Source of the DNA: Chloroflexota bacterium
Lineage (GTDB): Bacteria; Chloroflexota; Dehalococcoidia; JABGRK01
Assembly (NCBI GenBank): GCA_030665485.1
Contig: DAOUZV010000038.1
Coordinates: 1 to 9,811, forward strand
Length of the DNA stretch: 9,811 nucleotides
Reading direction: 5' to 3'
The notes under the pieces were generated by a model. It searched no databases, was not told the origin of the DNA, and worked only from the letters and a program-made list of their open reading frames with translations. Below, piece by piece: positions 1 through 7,980 of the stretch. Every line of letters starts with the position of its first letter. Within the stretch, counting starts at the first letter, position 1. The translations under genes and the position numbers were made by a program.

Positions 1-663
1 ATTTGCGTATAGGTTTGATTCCTCTCTGTCCACGGCAAAGCGAAGAAGCACACCAATAAAGAAGGTGTACATGATGAGCGCCATGCTTATTATGACTATC
101 TTTACGCGGCTATTCAAGAGTGTGGAGAGGGCAATGGATATTGAACCAAAAAACAGAGTTACGATAAATGCGTATAAAAGCATATAAGGCATCAGCCCAA
201 ACAGCGCTTCAAAACTATCTACATCGAGGGGCAGTATCCCCCAGAGCAGCAGTATGGAAAACAGGTAAGCGATAGCCATCAGTATTACGGAGTTTACAAT
301 AAGCGCCAGCAGTTTACCCATTATTATCTCGTATCTGTTTATAGGTTTGTTGACCACCAGCATCAGTGTTCCGTCCGTAACCTCTTTGGATATGAAGCCG
401 GCGGCATTTGCCGATGCCAGAATGGTTAGAAGCAACCCGGCGCCCCAGATATACCATATAAATATGATTCGGTCTGCTATGAACTGCGTTTGCAGGGTAA
501 GAGAAGTCGGCGTGGAGGAAATCGCCTCTGCCTTCAGTCCGTTAATCCACTCAATAGAGCAATAAAGCACCAATGCCAATACTACAAGCGAAACAATGGC
601 AATGTTGCGCTTCAGCCCCAGCATATCATAGAAAGTTTTTTTAAAGACAAGGTAAATACCCAT
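1..663 (-). CDS. ABC-2 type transporter permease (partial, C-terminus off the left edge)
   Basis: Integral membrane subunit of an ABC transporter, working with the ATPase encoded just upstream. The frame is open from an ATG at 663 to base 1 (221 codons, no stop), so the C-terminus lies outside the window. Five strongly hydrophobic stretches are visible at about residues 21-39, 66-88, 117-146, 155-182 and 188-210. Residues 93-117 carry the cytoplasmic segment typical of ABC-2 permeases (KEVTDGTLMLVVNKPINR followed by YEIIMGK). Family members usually have six or more helices, so at least one is missing here. The ATG lies 3 bases after the ATPase stop (TAA at 669-667), with a purine-rich GGGGAA stretch upstream, so the two genes are almost certainly co-translated. 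The transported substrate cannot be read from the sequence, and export rather than import is inferred from the ABC-2 class. Confidence 0.85.
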   Translation of the reverse strand, partial: MGIYLVFKKTFYDMLGLKRNIAIVSLVVLALVLYCSIEWINGLKAEAISSTPTSLTLQTQFIADRIIFIWYIWGAGLLLTILASANAAGFISKEVTDGTLMLVVNKPINRYEIIMGKLLALIVNSVILMAIAYLFSILLLWGILPLDVDSFEALFGLMPYMLLYAFIVTLFFGSISIALSTLLNSRVKIVIISMALIMYTFFIGVLLRFAVDREESNLYAN

Positions 664-666
664 TGA

Positions 667-1590
667 TTACTGTTCCCCGCCTATCTCCAGTGACTGAGAA
701 TAAATGTCATCAAGCCTTATCATTTCCTCATCAAAGGTTCTCAGTCGCAGCTTATGTTTAGCTATAATATCCATACAGTCGTTCTGCAATGCTTCGGCAT
801 CACCGCAGGTAATATGAATATGACCATTTTTATCGAGCCATATCTCCTGAGTATATGACTTGGCCTTTAACAGCCCGATAACCTTCTGGTTGTCCGAAGT
901 GTTTATTCTATATCTATCCTGTTTAAACCCATCCTTTACCTGATCCATGCTGCCCTCAATCACCGATTTGCCTTTGTGTATTAGGGTTACCGCATTAATC
1001 AGTTGCTCAAGTTCGGGTAAGATATGACTGCTGATGAGGATAGTCATATTGTGCTCATTGTTAAGCTCTTTCAGTTTATCTATAATCAACATCCTGCCTG
1101 TAGGATCCAGATTGGCAGTGGGTTCGTCAAGAATGATCAATTCCGGATGATTTACCAGCGCTTGAGCAAGCCCCATGCGCTGTTTCATGCCAGCGCTAAA
1201 TCCGCCCACCTTGCTATCGCTAAACTCAGTAAGTTCCAACCAATCGAGCAAATCTGCTGTCCTATTTCCCGCCTCATCAGATTTAAGGCCACTCAACCTC
1301 GCCATATAGATTAGATAATCCTCTGCAGTCATGTCGCTGTAAAACGGAGGGCGTTCCGGAGAGTAGCCGATAAGCTTTCTAGCCTCCTTTGAACCGGCTG
1401 GGAAGCCATTAATAAATGCAACTCCACTAGTACATCTGAGTGAACCGACCAGCATTTTAATGGTAGTCGTCTTCCCCGCGCCATTAGGGCCAACAAAGCC
1501 TTGGATTGCGCCTTTCTTAACCTTCATGTCAAGATTATCCACAGCAACTAAATTGCCAAAGACCTTGGTCACCCCCTTAGTTTCAATCAT
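667..1590 (-). CDS. ABC transporter ATP-binding protein
   Basis: Cytoplasmic ATPase that powers the ABC-2 permease downstream; 307 residues, a normal length for the BcrA/DrrA/CcmA-like group. All nucleotide-binding motifs are intact: Walker A GPNGAGKT at 34-41, signature FSAGMKQR at 131-138, Walker B ELIILDEP at 150-157, D-loop NLDP just after, and the switch histidine in SSH at 189. The Q-loop position reads YSPERPPF, with Glu where Gln is textbook; this is common in the subfamily. Residues from about 215 form the usual poorly conserved C-terminal domain. The ATG at 1590 overlaps the stop of the upstream beta-propeller gene (TGATG), with GGAAGA seven bases before it. A TTG at 1593 in the same frame is a possible but less likely start. 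The overlap implies translational coupling. Confidence 0.95.
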   Translation of the reverse strand: MIETKGVTKVFGNLVAVDNLDMKVKKGAIQGFVGPNGAGKTTTIKMLVGSLRCTSGVAFINGFPAGSKEARKLIGYSPERPPFYSDMTAEDYLIYMARLSGLKSDEAGNRTADLLDWLELTEFSDSKVGGFSAGMKQRMGLAQALVNHPELIILDEPTANLDPTGRMLIIDKLKELNNEHNMTILISSHILPELEQLINAVTLIHKGKSVIEGSMDQVKDGFKQDRYRINTSDNQKVIGLLKAKSYTQEIWLDKNGHIHITCGDAEALQNDCMDIIAKHKLRLRTFDEEMIRLDDIYSQSLEIGGEQ

Positions 1591-4500
1591 CAAGACGTCT
1601 TCCGTAGCCAGCCTCCCCGTTTTAATTTAGCCTTACGTATCATTTTGTAAAACCTTGATACCAACAAAACGACAATCAAGCTTATTAGCAGTAGAATGGC
1701 AAATACCGCCGAAGATACCCCTTTTGTTGCGGTGAAGATCACCGTGCTGTAATAGGTTTTCCCATATTGGTCTTGTGATGCGACTGTTATTTTGTAGTTT
1801 CCCTGTTTCAACGACAAATCGAAATGGTTATCCCTGGTCTGTCCCGTAAACACGCTATTTACCAAAACGCGCGTGGAAGTTTCCTCCGCACCACCGTCCC
1901 AGGAAACCCTTACCGGGGTATTCACGGCAGCCCCCGTGGCAGGTAAAACTATCTCAAAATCGCTTGATGCATTATACAGATACAGGCCACCCCAAATCGC
2001 CAATCCTACCGTTTGATCATCTACTACATATGCTGTCTCCACCAGGGCGTCTAAAGAAAACTTCGATATGGTGCTCTCTGCTTCTACATCAACTATGGTT
2101 ATTCCCACATCTGTGATAAGAGCGACATCATTGCTCCCGTTGCCATTTATATCGCCTAATTCCTGCATGGTAATATGCAGTTGGCGGTTCTGGAACGCAT
2201 CATCTTCGATCACGGGGAAGGTTTTCAACTCTTCACCTTGAGCAATATCATATATGATGAGAACAGGTCTTGATTTGACCTCGGTCACCGCAGTTCGCTG
2301 TAGGAAGCCGCCTATATCGTCATCGCCATCATCCTCGCTCAGCTCCATAGTAAATACGGCAAGCTCGGCAACCCCATCTCCATTCATGTCTGCTATCGGC
2401 GTTGCCGGCATCACAGAAACGTCGCCTATATTTACCGTAGAGTAACGCCCCAAACTATCCGGAATAGCGGAAAGATCGATATCATATATACTATCGCCAT
2501 CTCTACCACTTGCCACCCAAAGCTTCAGGTCCCACCATTCGTCACTATATCTACTCCCACTTGTCGTCCCCTGGAACACTATGCTATCGGCATAGCCGTC
2601 ATCATTGAAATCGGCATTGGCTGGTTTCACAATCAGCGCATTTTGCGGATCATCAGCCTCCAGTAGCACTTGCCCGCTTACGGGCGAAAAGACGGTCATA
2701 TGCTGGCCGACAGGGTATACTCGGCGTTCTCTGATAAACATCAAATCCGTTACGCCATCGCCGTCAAAATCATAAACGCCATCCCTATGTTCAAATGTTT
2801 CCCCGAAATCAGCTTGATAAGTGATATGATCGGTGTAATTAGGCCAGGTATCGCTTTTATATATTATAATCCCCTCCTCCGACAAAGCGGCCAGATCGGG
2901 TATCTCATCTTCGTTGATGTCGCCCACTACCACGACTTCGGCGTATTCCTCTTCAGAAGGGGGCAGGGTGGTTTCCCACAATACGTTTCCGTCACGGTCT
3001 ATTACCAATAAGCTATCCCAATCCAGAGCGGCATAGGCATAACTTGCCTCATAGGGAATAAAGGCAACCGAATTGTATCCCTCGGTAAGCGGAGTTTCGG
3101 ACAGAACTTTTGCGTTTCCTGCATCACCGCTGCCACTGAATTCGACTATCTTATACTCACCAATCCCGTCGGGATTATAGATGGCACTTGTGCTCATAAC
3201 ACCGGCTATGTCCTGCTTGCCATCACCGTCGAGATCGGGAACGATTTCTATGTTGTCCAGCACGGTATCAAGATCGGGTACAGTGTAAGTCCATGCCTTT
3301 TGACGTGTGGCGCCATCTACTACACACAGTGATCTCGTTACTGAAGATGAATATCTGACATTATCATTTGAATACAAAAGGAAATCATCTGTCTCATCTC
3401 CTGTTAAGTCGCCCCTCGCAGTTATGGCCGAATTAATGGTCACCGGATTACGTGATATTATGTCGCCCTGGTCAGAAATGTGAAGCAGCTCATGACCATA
3501 GTAATATAAATAGCTGTTGGCGTCATACTGATAAACGTTTGGGTCGGAGCCTGCTCTATCAACTTCGATGGTCGAATACTGCTCACCCTGCGCGATATCA
3601 TAAACGTCAAAGGTTGCCCCATGGACATTGATTCCTGTCGTTACCAAAACTGCTTTACTGTTTAGCGATAAGGAGTTGATAGAGCTCAATTTTCTCCCAA
3701 TTACCATATCTGCATCCCATAGCTTCTCCTGTGTTTGTCCATCGTAGAGCATGATCATAGTCCTCCACTCCGGCCCCCAAGGAGTTCTAATTTCCTTCTC
3801 AGCTAGCTCCAGTATGTCATCATAATCATCCTCATTAATATCTCCCACATTTCTAACGTCCCTATCACTGAATTCACCCTCTCTACTTGCGAAAGGCACG
3901 ATCTCCCAGTCAATAGCTCTGCTCTCCAGATCAATCAAATACAGCCTGTATTCATCAACATCAACAAGACGGTCTTTATAATGGATTAACATTGTCGCCT
4001 TGCTCCGGCTTTGCATATTGAACGCCCCAATCAAAATAAGCTGCAAATCGGTGTGAGCATCTTTCTTTGGTATCTTTTGAATACAGCTTATCAATTTGCC
4101 GTTTCGCCCACTAAACAAATACAGTTTGTGGTATCTTTGCTCTACTTGAAGAGTTTTAAACGCTGTCTCTGGAGTGGGATTTATCATTGCTCCCAGCAGA
4201 TCGCTAACCCCGTCTCCATTTATATCTTGAACCACCTCTAGATAATCCAATTCTGTGGCGATGCAACCAACTAAATGGCCATTGCTATCCAACATTATGA
4301 GTTTGTCTCTAACAGTAAAAGCAATACGGTCATTATCTATGATTCTGAGTCGGGACGGAATTGAACTTACAGTAGTCCATCCGATATCTTCAACAAAAAC
4401 TCGTTGTGTATGCGAATACTGCCATAAGCTCTCGCCTGTGGCCGGATCGTAACACCTGACGTTGGAATAATGACTTTCGTCCAGTGTTATCACGATTTCC

Positions 4501-4838
4501 CGTTTGCCATCACCCGATATATCTTCTACCGTGGCCATATTTGTAATCTGACTGGAAAGAGGAACGTACGACTGAAGTTGTCCTTGCTGCAAGGCATATA
4601 AGCCTGTAGATGTGGCAACAAAAACGGTTTCATCCTCTGCATCTATCAGTTTTTCTGCTGATACATCATATACATAACCGCTTATTCCCAACTGGATATC
4701 ATCAAATGGAGGCTCGGTGATTTCGATAGTGTCGACGGCGGTAGCATCAGGGGAAGGGGTAAATACACTTAGAATAGAGCCGCTGACAAGAGCGGCTACT
4801 GTTATTGCGGTAATAATGGCTTTGTTTGCTTTTTTCAT
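1590..4838 (-). CDS. Secreted, membrane-anchored FG-GAP/VCBS beta-propeller protein
   Basis: A 1082-residue protein, probably exported and held in the membrane with a very large extracytoplasmic part. Residues 1-34 look like a signal peptide (MKKANK, then a hydrophobic core to about 25). The body contains ten calcium-loop motifs of the FG-GAP/VCBS type, D-x-[DNST]-x-D/N-G-like, starting at D106, D205, D333, D477, D535, D640, D690, D743, D817 and D896. These are interspersed with PQQ-propeller-like strands such as DPATGESLW (131) and DGQTQEKLW (366). About 962-1038 resembles an Ig-like/fibronectin-like domain. A hydrophobic segment at 1042-1063 is followed by a basic tail (RFYKMIRKAKLKR), giving an outside body and a short cytoplasmic tail. 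It is the first gene of the operon with the ABC ATPase and permease. A role as ligand-binding or surface partner of that transporter is inference; no enzymatic motif was seen. The Shine-Dalgarno sequence is weak. Confidence 0.88.
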   Translation of the reverse strand: MKKANKAIITAITVAALVSGSILSVFTPSPDATAVDTIEITEPPFDDIQLGISGYVYDVSAEKLIDAEDETVFVATSTGLYALQQGQLQSYVPLSSQITNMATVEDISGDGKREIVITLDESHYSNVRCYDPATGESLWQYSHTQRVFVEDIGWTTVSSIPSRLRIIDNDRIAFTVRDKLIMLDSNGHLVGCIATELDYLEVVQDINGDGVSDLLGAMINPTPETAFKTLQVEQRYHKLYLFSGRNGKLISCIQKIPKKDAHTDLQLILIGAFNMQSRSKATMLIHYKDRLVDVDEYRLYLIDLESRAIDWEIVPFASREGEFSDRDVRNVGDINEDDYDDILELAEKEIRTPWGPEWRTMIMLYDGQTQEKLWDADMVIGRKLSSINSLSLNSKAVLVTTGINVHGATFDVYDIAQGEQYSTIEVDRAGSDPNVYQYDANSYLYYYGHELLHISDQGDIISRNPVTINSAITARGDLTGDETDDFLLYSNDNVRYSSSVTRSLCVVDGATRQKAWTYTVPDLDTVLDNIEIVPDLDGDGKQDIAGVMSTSAIYNPDGIGEYKIVEFSGSGDAGNAKVLSETPLTEGYNSVAFIPYEASYAYAALDWDSLLVIDRDGNVLWETTLPPSEEEYAEVVVVGDINEDEIPDLAALSEEGIIIYKSDTWPNYTDHITYQADFGETFEHRDGVYDFDGDGVTDLMFIRERRVYPVGQHMTVFSPVSGQVLLEADDPQNALIVKPANADFNDDGYADSIVFQGTTSGSRYSDEWWDLKLWVASGRDGDSIYDIDLSAIPDSLGRYSTVNIGDVSVMPATPIADMNGDGVAELAVFTMELSEDDGDDDIGGFLQRTAVTEVKSRPVLIIYDIAQGEELKTFPVIEDDAFQNRQLHITMQELGDINGNGSNDVALITDVGITIVDVEAESTISKFSLDALVETAYVVDDQTVGLAIWGGLYLYNASSDFEIVLPATGAAVNTPVRVSWDGGAEETSTRVLVNSVFTGQTRDNHFDLSLKQGNYKITVASQDQYGKTYYSTVIFTATKGVSSAVFAILLLISLIVVLLVSRFYKMIRKAKLKRGGWLRKTS

Positions 4839-4867
4839 CCAATACCCGTACTGAAAGTGACTTCAGT

Positions 4868-4896
4868 AGTATATAGTATCGTTGCGTATATTTCAA
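4868..4896 (-). promoter_or_regulatory. Sigma-70 promoter of the beta-propeller/ABC operon
   Basis: Read on the minus strand, TTGAAA (4896-4891) and TATACT (4873-4868) are separated by exactly 17 bases. This predicts transcription starting near 4861 and a leader of about 22 bases before the ATG at 4838. Each hexamer differs from consensus at one position. No operator-like palindrome was seen around it. Confidence 0.65.
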
Positions 4897-4914
4897 TGTG
4901 AGATTGAAGGAACA

Positions 4915-4929
4915 AAAGGTAGAACCTTT
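4915..4929 (-). terminator. Weak hairpin, possible terminator of the hydrolase gene
   Basis: AAAGGT-AGA-ACCTTT forms a 6-bp stem with a 3-base loop between the stop of the hydrolase gene (4962) and the promoter of the next minus-strand gene. On the minus strand the right arm ends in TTTT but no long U-tract follows. It is a marginal candidate, noted because nothing better is present between these two same-strand genes. Confidence 0.25.
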
Positions 4930-4961
4930 GAAACGAGGTTTAGGCTAACATTTCACCTGGA

Positions 4962-5807
4962 CTAGTTTTGTGGGGGCAGGTCAGCAAGCCTTGCGGATCT
5001 AGGGAGAACAAAGTCATCCATCATATCCTGAATTTCAGGAAATCGTTTTCGCACTGCAGCAATTAATTCAGTCGAAGAATTTGCTTGAGAGAGAGCCTCT
5101 TCAAAGGCAATAAGATAATTGCGGCAATACTGCAGGGATTCCGGACCATCAGACAAATGTGCCAGCTTGTGCCCGGCTACCACTGTCTTTGGTTTTAGGG
5201 AAATGAGATACTCAATAGAATCCAGCCATCCTTTTCGAGCTTCCGGCGTCACATGATGCGCCATGAATAAATGGATACCGTTAAAGACGATATCGCTAGC
5301 GATAATCGCGTCGATGGCAGGAATATAAATCGCGGTCGTTTCCTTATGATCGCCAATCATGGGCCCTAAAATCTCCAGCTTCTCACCTTCAAGCTCTATA
5401 AAAGACCCATCATAGGGATCCGGAACTATAAGATTACGCGGACAATCGGAACCAAGCACTCCAGACCAAAAAGGCAGCCTTTCAGGAATCGACTTGGCTA
5501 CACTTAAACAAACTTGTGGAATTGCTATTAACTCAGCATTAGGAAAGGCCTGCACAAACACGGGCGCAGAAAAAAAATGGTCGGGGTGGCCGTGGGTGAT
5601 ATAGATGTATTTTAGATTTCGTTTACTCTCAAGAATCTCTGCCACCACGCGATGTGCCTGACTGAGAATAATAGGCACATCAATCAGCACTGCATCTTTT
5701 TCTCCCATTACAAGAACATTGGGGGCACTAAAACTCTTTGGTCCTCCATGGATAACATTCAATGTAAGGGATGATTCTTTGGCCTGTTTACTGCTTGACT
5801 TATTCAT
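4962..5807 (-). CDS. Metallo-beta-lactamase-fold hydrolase
   Basis: A soluble 281-residue hydrolase of the MBL superfamily with a complete binuclear metal site. It has THGHPDH at 71-77 (H72, H74, D76, H77), H154 in GDHKETT, the bridging D172 in IIASDIVFNG, and H213 in VVAGH. The motif set belongs to the broad group of MBL hydrolases that includes glyoxalase-II-like and related enzymes; the substrate cannot be inferred. No signal peptide is visible. The ATG at 5807 was chosen because AGGAGG lies seven bases upstream. An in-frame ATG at 5858 would add 17 residues, but it has no ribosome binding site and falls inside the predicted -10 box. The gene is divergent from the aldehyde oxidoreductase gene across 152 bp. 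That arrangement hints at joint control but does not show a shared pathway. Confidence 0.9.
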   Translation of the reverse strand: MNKSSSKQAKESSLTLNVIHGGPKSFSAPNVLVMGEKDAVLIDVPIILSQAHRVVAEILESKRNLKYIYITHGHPDHFFSAPVFVQAFPNAELIAIPQVCLSVAKSIPERLPFWSGVLGSDCPRNLIVPDPYDGSFIELEGEKLEILGPMIGDHKETTAIYIPAIDAIIASDIVFNGIHLFMAHHVTPEARKGWLDSIEYLISLKPKTVVAGHKLAHLSDGPESLQYCRNYLIAFEEALSQANSSTELIAAVRKRFPEIQDMMDDFVLPRSARLADLPPQN

Positions 5808-5814
5808 ATAATTG

Positions 5815-5820
5815 CCTCCT
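5815..5820 (-). promoter_or_regulatory. Ribosome binding site of the MBL hydrolase
   Basis: Perfect AGGAGG on the minus strand, seven bases before the ATG at 5807. It decides the start codon against the upstream in-frame ATG at 5858. Confidence 0.85.
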
Positions 5821-5856
5821 GGGGTAACAGTGCTATGTAGAATAAATATGGGCAAC

Positions 5857-5886
5857 ATTATATACTACGATAATAAATAATGCCAA
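5857..5886 (-). promoter_or_regulatory. Sigma-70 promoter of the MBL hydrolase gene
   Basis: On the minus strand TTGGCA (5886-5881) and a perfect TATAAT (5862-5857) are separated by 18 bases, giving a start near 5850 and a leader of about 43 bases. On the plus strand the overlapping TATACT at 5861-5866, with a poor -35 (TAGAAT, 5838-5843, 17-base spacing), could serve the divergent oxidoreductase gene. If so, the two -10 boxes overlap. The plus-strand assignment is weak. Confidence 0.55.
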
Positions 5887-5949
5887 AACGCTAACTTAAC
5901 ATGTGGACTAAATGGTTGGGCAGGGCAAGCTATCAAAATCGATAATGAT

Positions 5950-5954
5950 GGAGG
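5950..5954 (+). promoter_or_regulatory. Shine-Dalgarno supporting a GTG start of the oxidoreductase
   Basis: GGAGG lies five bases before the GTG at 5960. The upstream in-frame ATG codons at 5912, 5945 and 5948 have no comparable site. Starting at GTG gives an N-terminus (AFGYMGKIVEVDL) that matches how this family normally begins. Confidence 0.6.
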
Positions 5955-5959
5955 GCGTA

Positions 5960-7876
5960 GTGGCCTTCGGTTACATGGGCAAAATCGTAGAAGTTGATCT
6001 TGATAATAATAAGATAGATTTTATCCCAACTGAAAAATACGCTGAGAAGTTTCTGGGTGGCCGCGGAATAGCCTCCAGGATTTACTGGGAAAGAGTTAAG
6101 CCTGAAACAAAAGCATTTGACCGAGAGAATGTACTTATATTTATGACCGGGCCACTGGTAGCAACCAGCGTTCAGGGGGCTGCCCGCCTTTCCGTTGTCG
6201 GAAAATCTCCTATGGCATACCCTGAAGGATATTGTTACGGAGATTTTGGTGGATTTGCAGGGGCGGAACTGAAGCGAGCTGGCTTCGATGGTATCGTGGT
6301 AAGTGGTATATCGCCGAAACGGGTTTATCTCTGGATTCATGATGAGCAAGTAGAATTAAGACCTGCAGAGCCCATCTGGGGTCAAAATGCCTATGGCGTA
6401 GAGGAGGCACTGCAACAGGCTCACGGTAAAAATACCAAGTTCATTGCTACAGGTATAGCTGGCGAGAACAGGGTCAGGACAGCGGTGCTGGTTGCTTCGC
6501 ATCACGCAACTGCTAACGGTGGCTTTGGTGCGGTAATGGGTTCTAAAGGATTGAAGGCTATAGCAATTAAAGGGAACCTGAAACCCAGTGTCGCAAATCC
6601 TGAAAAACTCAAAGAGCTAAACAATTATACGGTTCGTATAAGCAAACGTTACCAGATACACAGATTTCCAAGACAGCATCTTATTGAGAGGGTTGGTAAC
6701 GGGCATTGCTACCAGTGTGGACTAGAGTGCATAAGAGGCCTCTATCGCATTCCTTCGGGACGGCAGGATTATCGCAAGTGCCAGTCCATGGCGGTCTATA
6801 GCCCATGGGTATACGGTAATGAAGACGAACCTGTGGATACCTTTTTCGATGGTTCTACAATGTGCAATGACTATTCACTATGCACTATTGATATCAGTGG
6901 CATTGTTGGCTGGCTCCACAGGTGTTACAACAAAGGGTATCTGACTGAAGAAGAAACTGGATTACCCCTCTCCGAAATAGGAACACGTCATTTCTTTGAT
7001 AAACTGCTTCAATTAATATCATATAGAAACGGGTTTGGAGATATTCTGGCCGAAGGTTTGTATAGAGTCCGCGACCAAGTCAATGAAAGTGCCAAAAAAC
7101 TCGTTCCTTATTTTGTTGCGCCTATTGGCATAGGTGCCGCGGACTCGGGACGACGCAATAGGGCACATGCCATTCTTTCTGCCTTTGAACCTAGGGCATC
7201 AAGGCCTCTGCAGCATGAGATCGACTGGTTGATGTGGCGCTGGCGGGCCAATCAAGCCACCCCAGAGCACTCCCAGGTTACATATGAAGTCGTTCGATCC
7301 ATAGCCGAACAGTTCTGGGGAAGCGCGGAGGCGGCAAAGCTTTCCACCTATGAAGGTAAGGCAAATGCCGCAAAAAGGACACAGAATAGAGTCTGCCTCA
7401 AGGACAGTCTTGGATTGTGTGATTTCGCATGGCCAATAATGGACTCGATGAACACGTTTGACTACGTAGGTGACCCTAATCTTGAAGCGGAAATCTTTCA
7501 AGCAGTTACCGGCGTTGATGGCAAGCAACTGGAGCTATTTGCCGAGCGTATTTTCAATCAGCAAAGAGCAATAATGGTGAGCGAAGGCAGGCAAGCCCCC
7601 GAAGAGGACAGGCCGCCAGAATACAATTTTACCGTACCTACTGAAACCGAGAATTTTGTTCCGGGGCATGATGGCAAACCGGTAAGCACTCTTGGCAGTT
7701 TATTGGACGAGGGAAAATTCAAAGAGATGATAGGTGAATACTATCAACTGCGCGGTTGGGAGCAAACATCAGGCTTGCCATATCGCAAGACACTGGTTGA
7801 CCTTGGAATTGAGGATCTGGCCGCAACCTTCGAAGCGGCGGGGTATCAATTGCCAACTTCATACATTATTACTTGA
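5960..7876 (+). CDS. Aldehyde:ferredoxin oxidoreductase family protein (tungsten/Mo bis-pterin)
   Basis: Predicted cytoplasmic oxidoreductase of the AOR family, in which aldehydes are oxidised to acids (or the reverse) with ferredoxin, using a tungsten or molybdenum bis-pterin cofactor and one [4Fe-4S] cluster. From the GTG it has 638 residues, a normal full length. The N-terminal domain (about 1-204) shows GYMGKIVEVDL, FLGGRGIA (31-38), MTGPL, GKSPMA, ELKRAGFDGIVVSG and GGFGAVMGSKGLKAI (187-201). The cluster ligands are present as C-x2-C-x3-C at 250, 253 and 257, plus C487 in KDSLGLCDF. The loop before GAVMG reads ANGGFG where I recall an Arg (RGGLG-like) as usual. The ATG at 5912 would add 16 residues but lacks a ribosome binding site. 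No ferredoxin, polyferredoxin or pterin-cofactor gene is adjacent. It cannot be told from the sequence whether it acts on aldehydes or on another substrate such as an aryl-CoA ester. Confidence 0.92.
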   Translation: MAFGYMGKIVEVDLDNNKIDFIPTEKYAEKFLGGRGIASRIYWERVKPETKAFDRENVLIFMTGPLVATSVQGAARLSVVGKSPMAYPEGYCYGDFGGFAGAELKRAGFDGIVVSGISPKRVYLWIHDEQVELRPAEPIWGQNAYGVEEALQQAHGKNTKFIATGIAGENRVRTAVLVASHHATANGGFGAVMGSKGLKAIAIKGNLKPSVANPEKLKELNNYTVRISKRYQIHRFPRQHLIERVGNGHCYQCGLECIRGLYRIPSGRQDYRKCQSMAVYSPWVYGNEDEPVDTFFDGSTMCNDYSLCTIDISGIVGWLHRCYNKGYLTEEETGLPLSEIGTRHFFDKLLQLISYRNGFGDILAEGLYRVRDQVNESAKKLVPYFVAPIGIGAADSGRRNRAHAILSAFEPRASRPLQHEIDWLMWRWRANQATPEHSQVTYEVVRSIAEQFWGSAEAAKLSTYEGKANAAKRTQNRVCLKDSLGLCDFAWPIMDSMNTFDYVGDPNLEAEIFQAVTGVDGKQLELFAERIFNQQRAIMVSEGRQAPEEDRPPEYNFTVPTETENFVPGHDGKPVSTLGSLLDEGKFKEMIGEYYQLRGWEQTSGLPYRKTLVDLGIEDLAATFEAAGYQLPTSYIIT

Positions 7877-7890
7877 TTAACAGAGGGAGG

Positions 7891-7929
7891 CCTTTTTGGA
7901 GCTACGCCAGTAACATTTCCGCAAAAAGG
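7891..7929 (+). repeat. Inverted repeat downstream of the oxidoreductase gene
   Basis: CCTTTTTG (7891-7898) and CAAAAAGG (7922-7929) form a perfect 8-bp stem around a 23-base loop, starting 14 bases after the oxidoreductase stop codon. The stem is A/T-rich and lacks a following T-run, so it is a poor intrinsic terminator; it may slow RNA polymerase or protect the 3' end. Confidence 0.45.
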
Positions 7930-7970
7930 TTAAAGCAAATTAGCGGATAAAATCGTCAATTTAGCTTTAA
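7930..7970. repeat. Second inverted repeat, adjacent to the SOS-type promoter
   Basis: TTAAAGC-AAATT (7930-7941) pairs with AATTT-A-GCTTTAA (7958-7970): a 12-bp stem with one bulged A and a 16-base loop. It abuts the first inverted repeat and ends 10 bases before the -35 box at 7981. It could be a 3'-end structure of the upstream transcript or a protein-binding palindrome; neither is shown. Confidence 0.45.
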
Positions 7971-7980
7971 CACTTGCCCC

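Noticed and set aside
347..565. A 72-residue plus-strand open frame
   Set aside because: It lies opposite the ABC-2 permease frame, which has clear membrane helices and operon context; the plus-strand product resembles nothing.
5808..5858. Longer hydrolase reading frame starting at an ATG at 5858
   Set aside because: It has no ribosome binding site, overlaps the predicted -10 box, and the ATG at 5807 has a perfect AGGAGG seven bases upstream.
5912..5959. Longer oxidoreductase frame starting at the ATG at 5912
   Set aside because: It lacks a ribosome binding site and adds residues atypical of the family; GTG at 5960 with GGAGG fits better. It is kept as an alternative, not excluded.
7891..7929. 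Inverted repeat read as an intrinsic terminator
   Set aside because: The stem is A/T-rich with a 23-base loop and no T-run follows it, so the terminator label is not supported.
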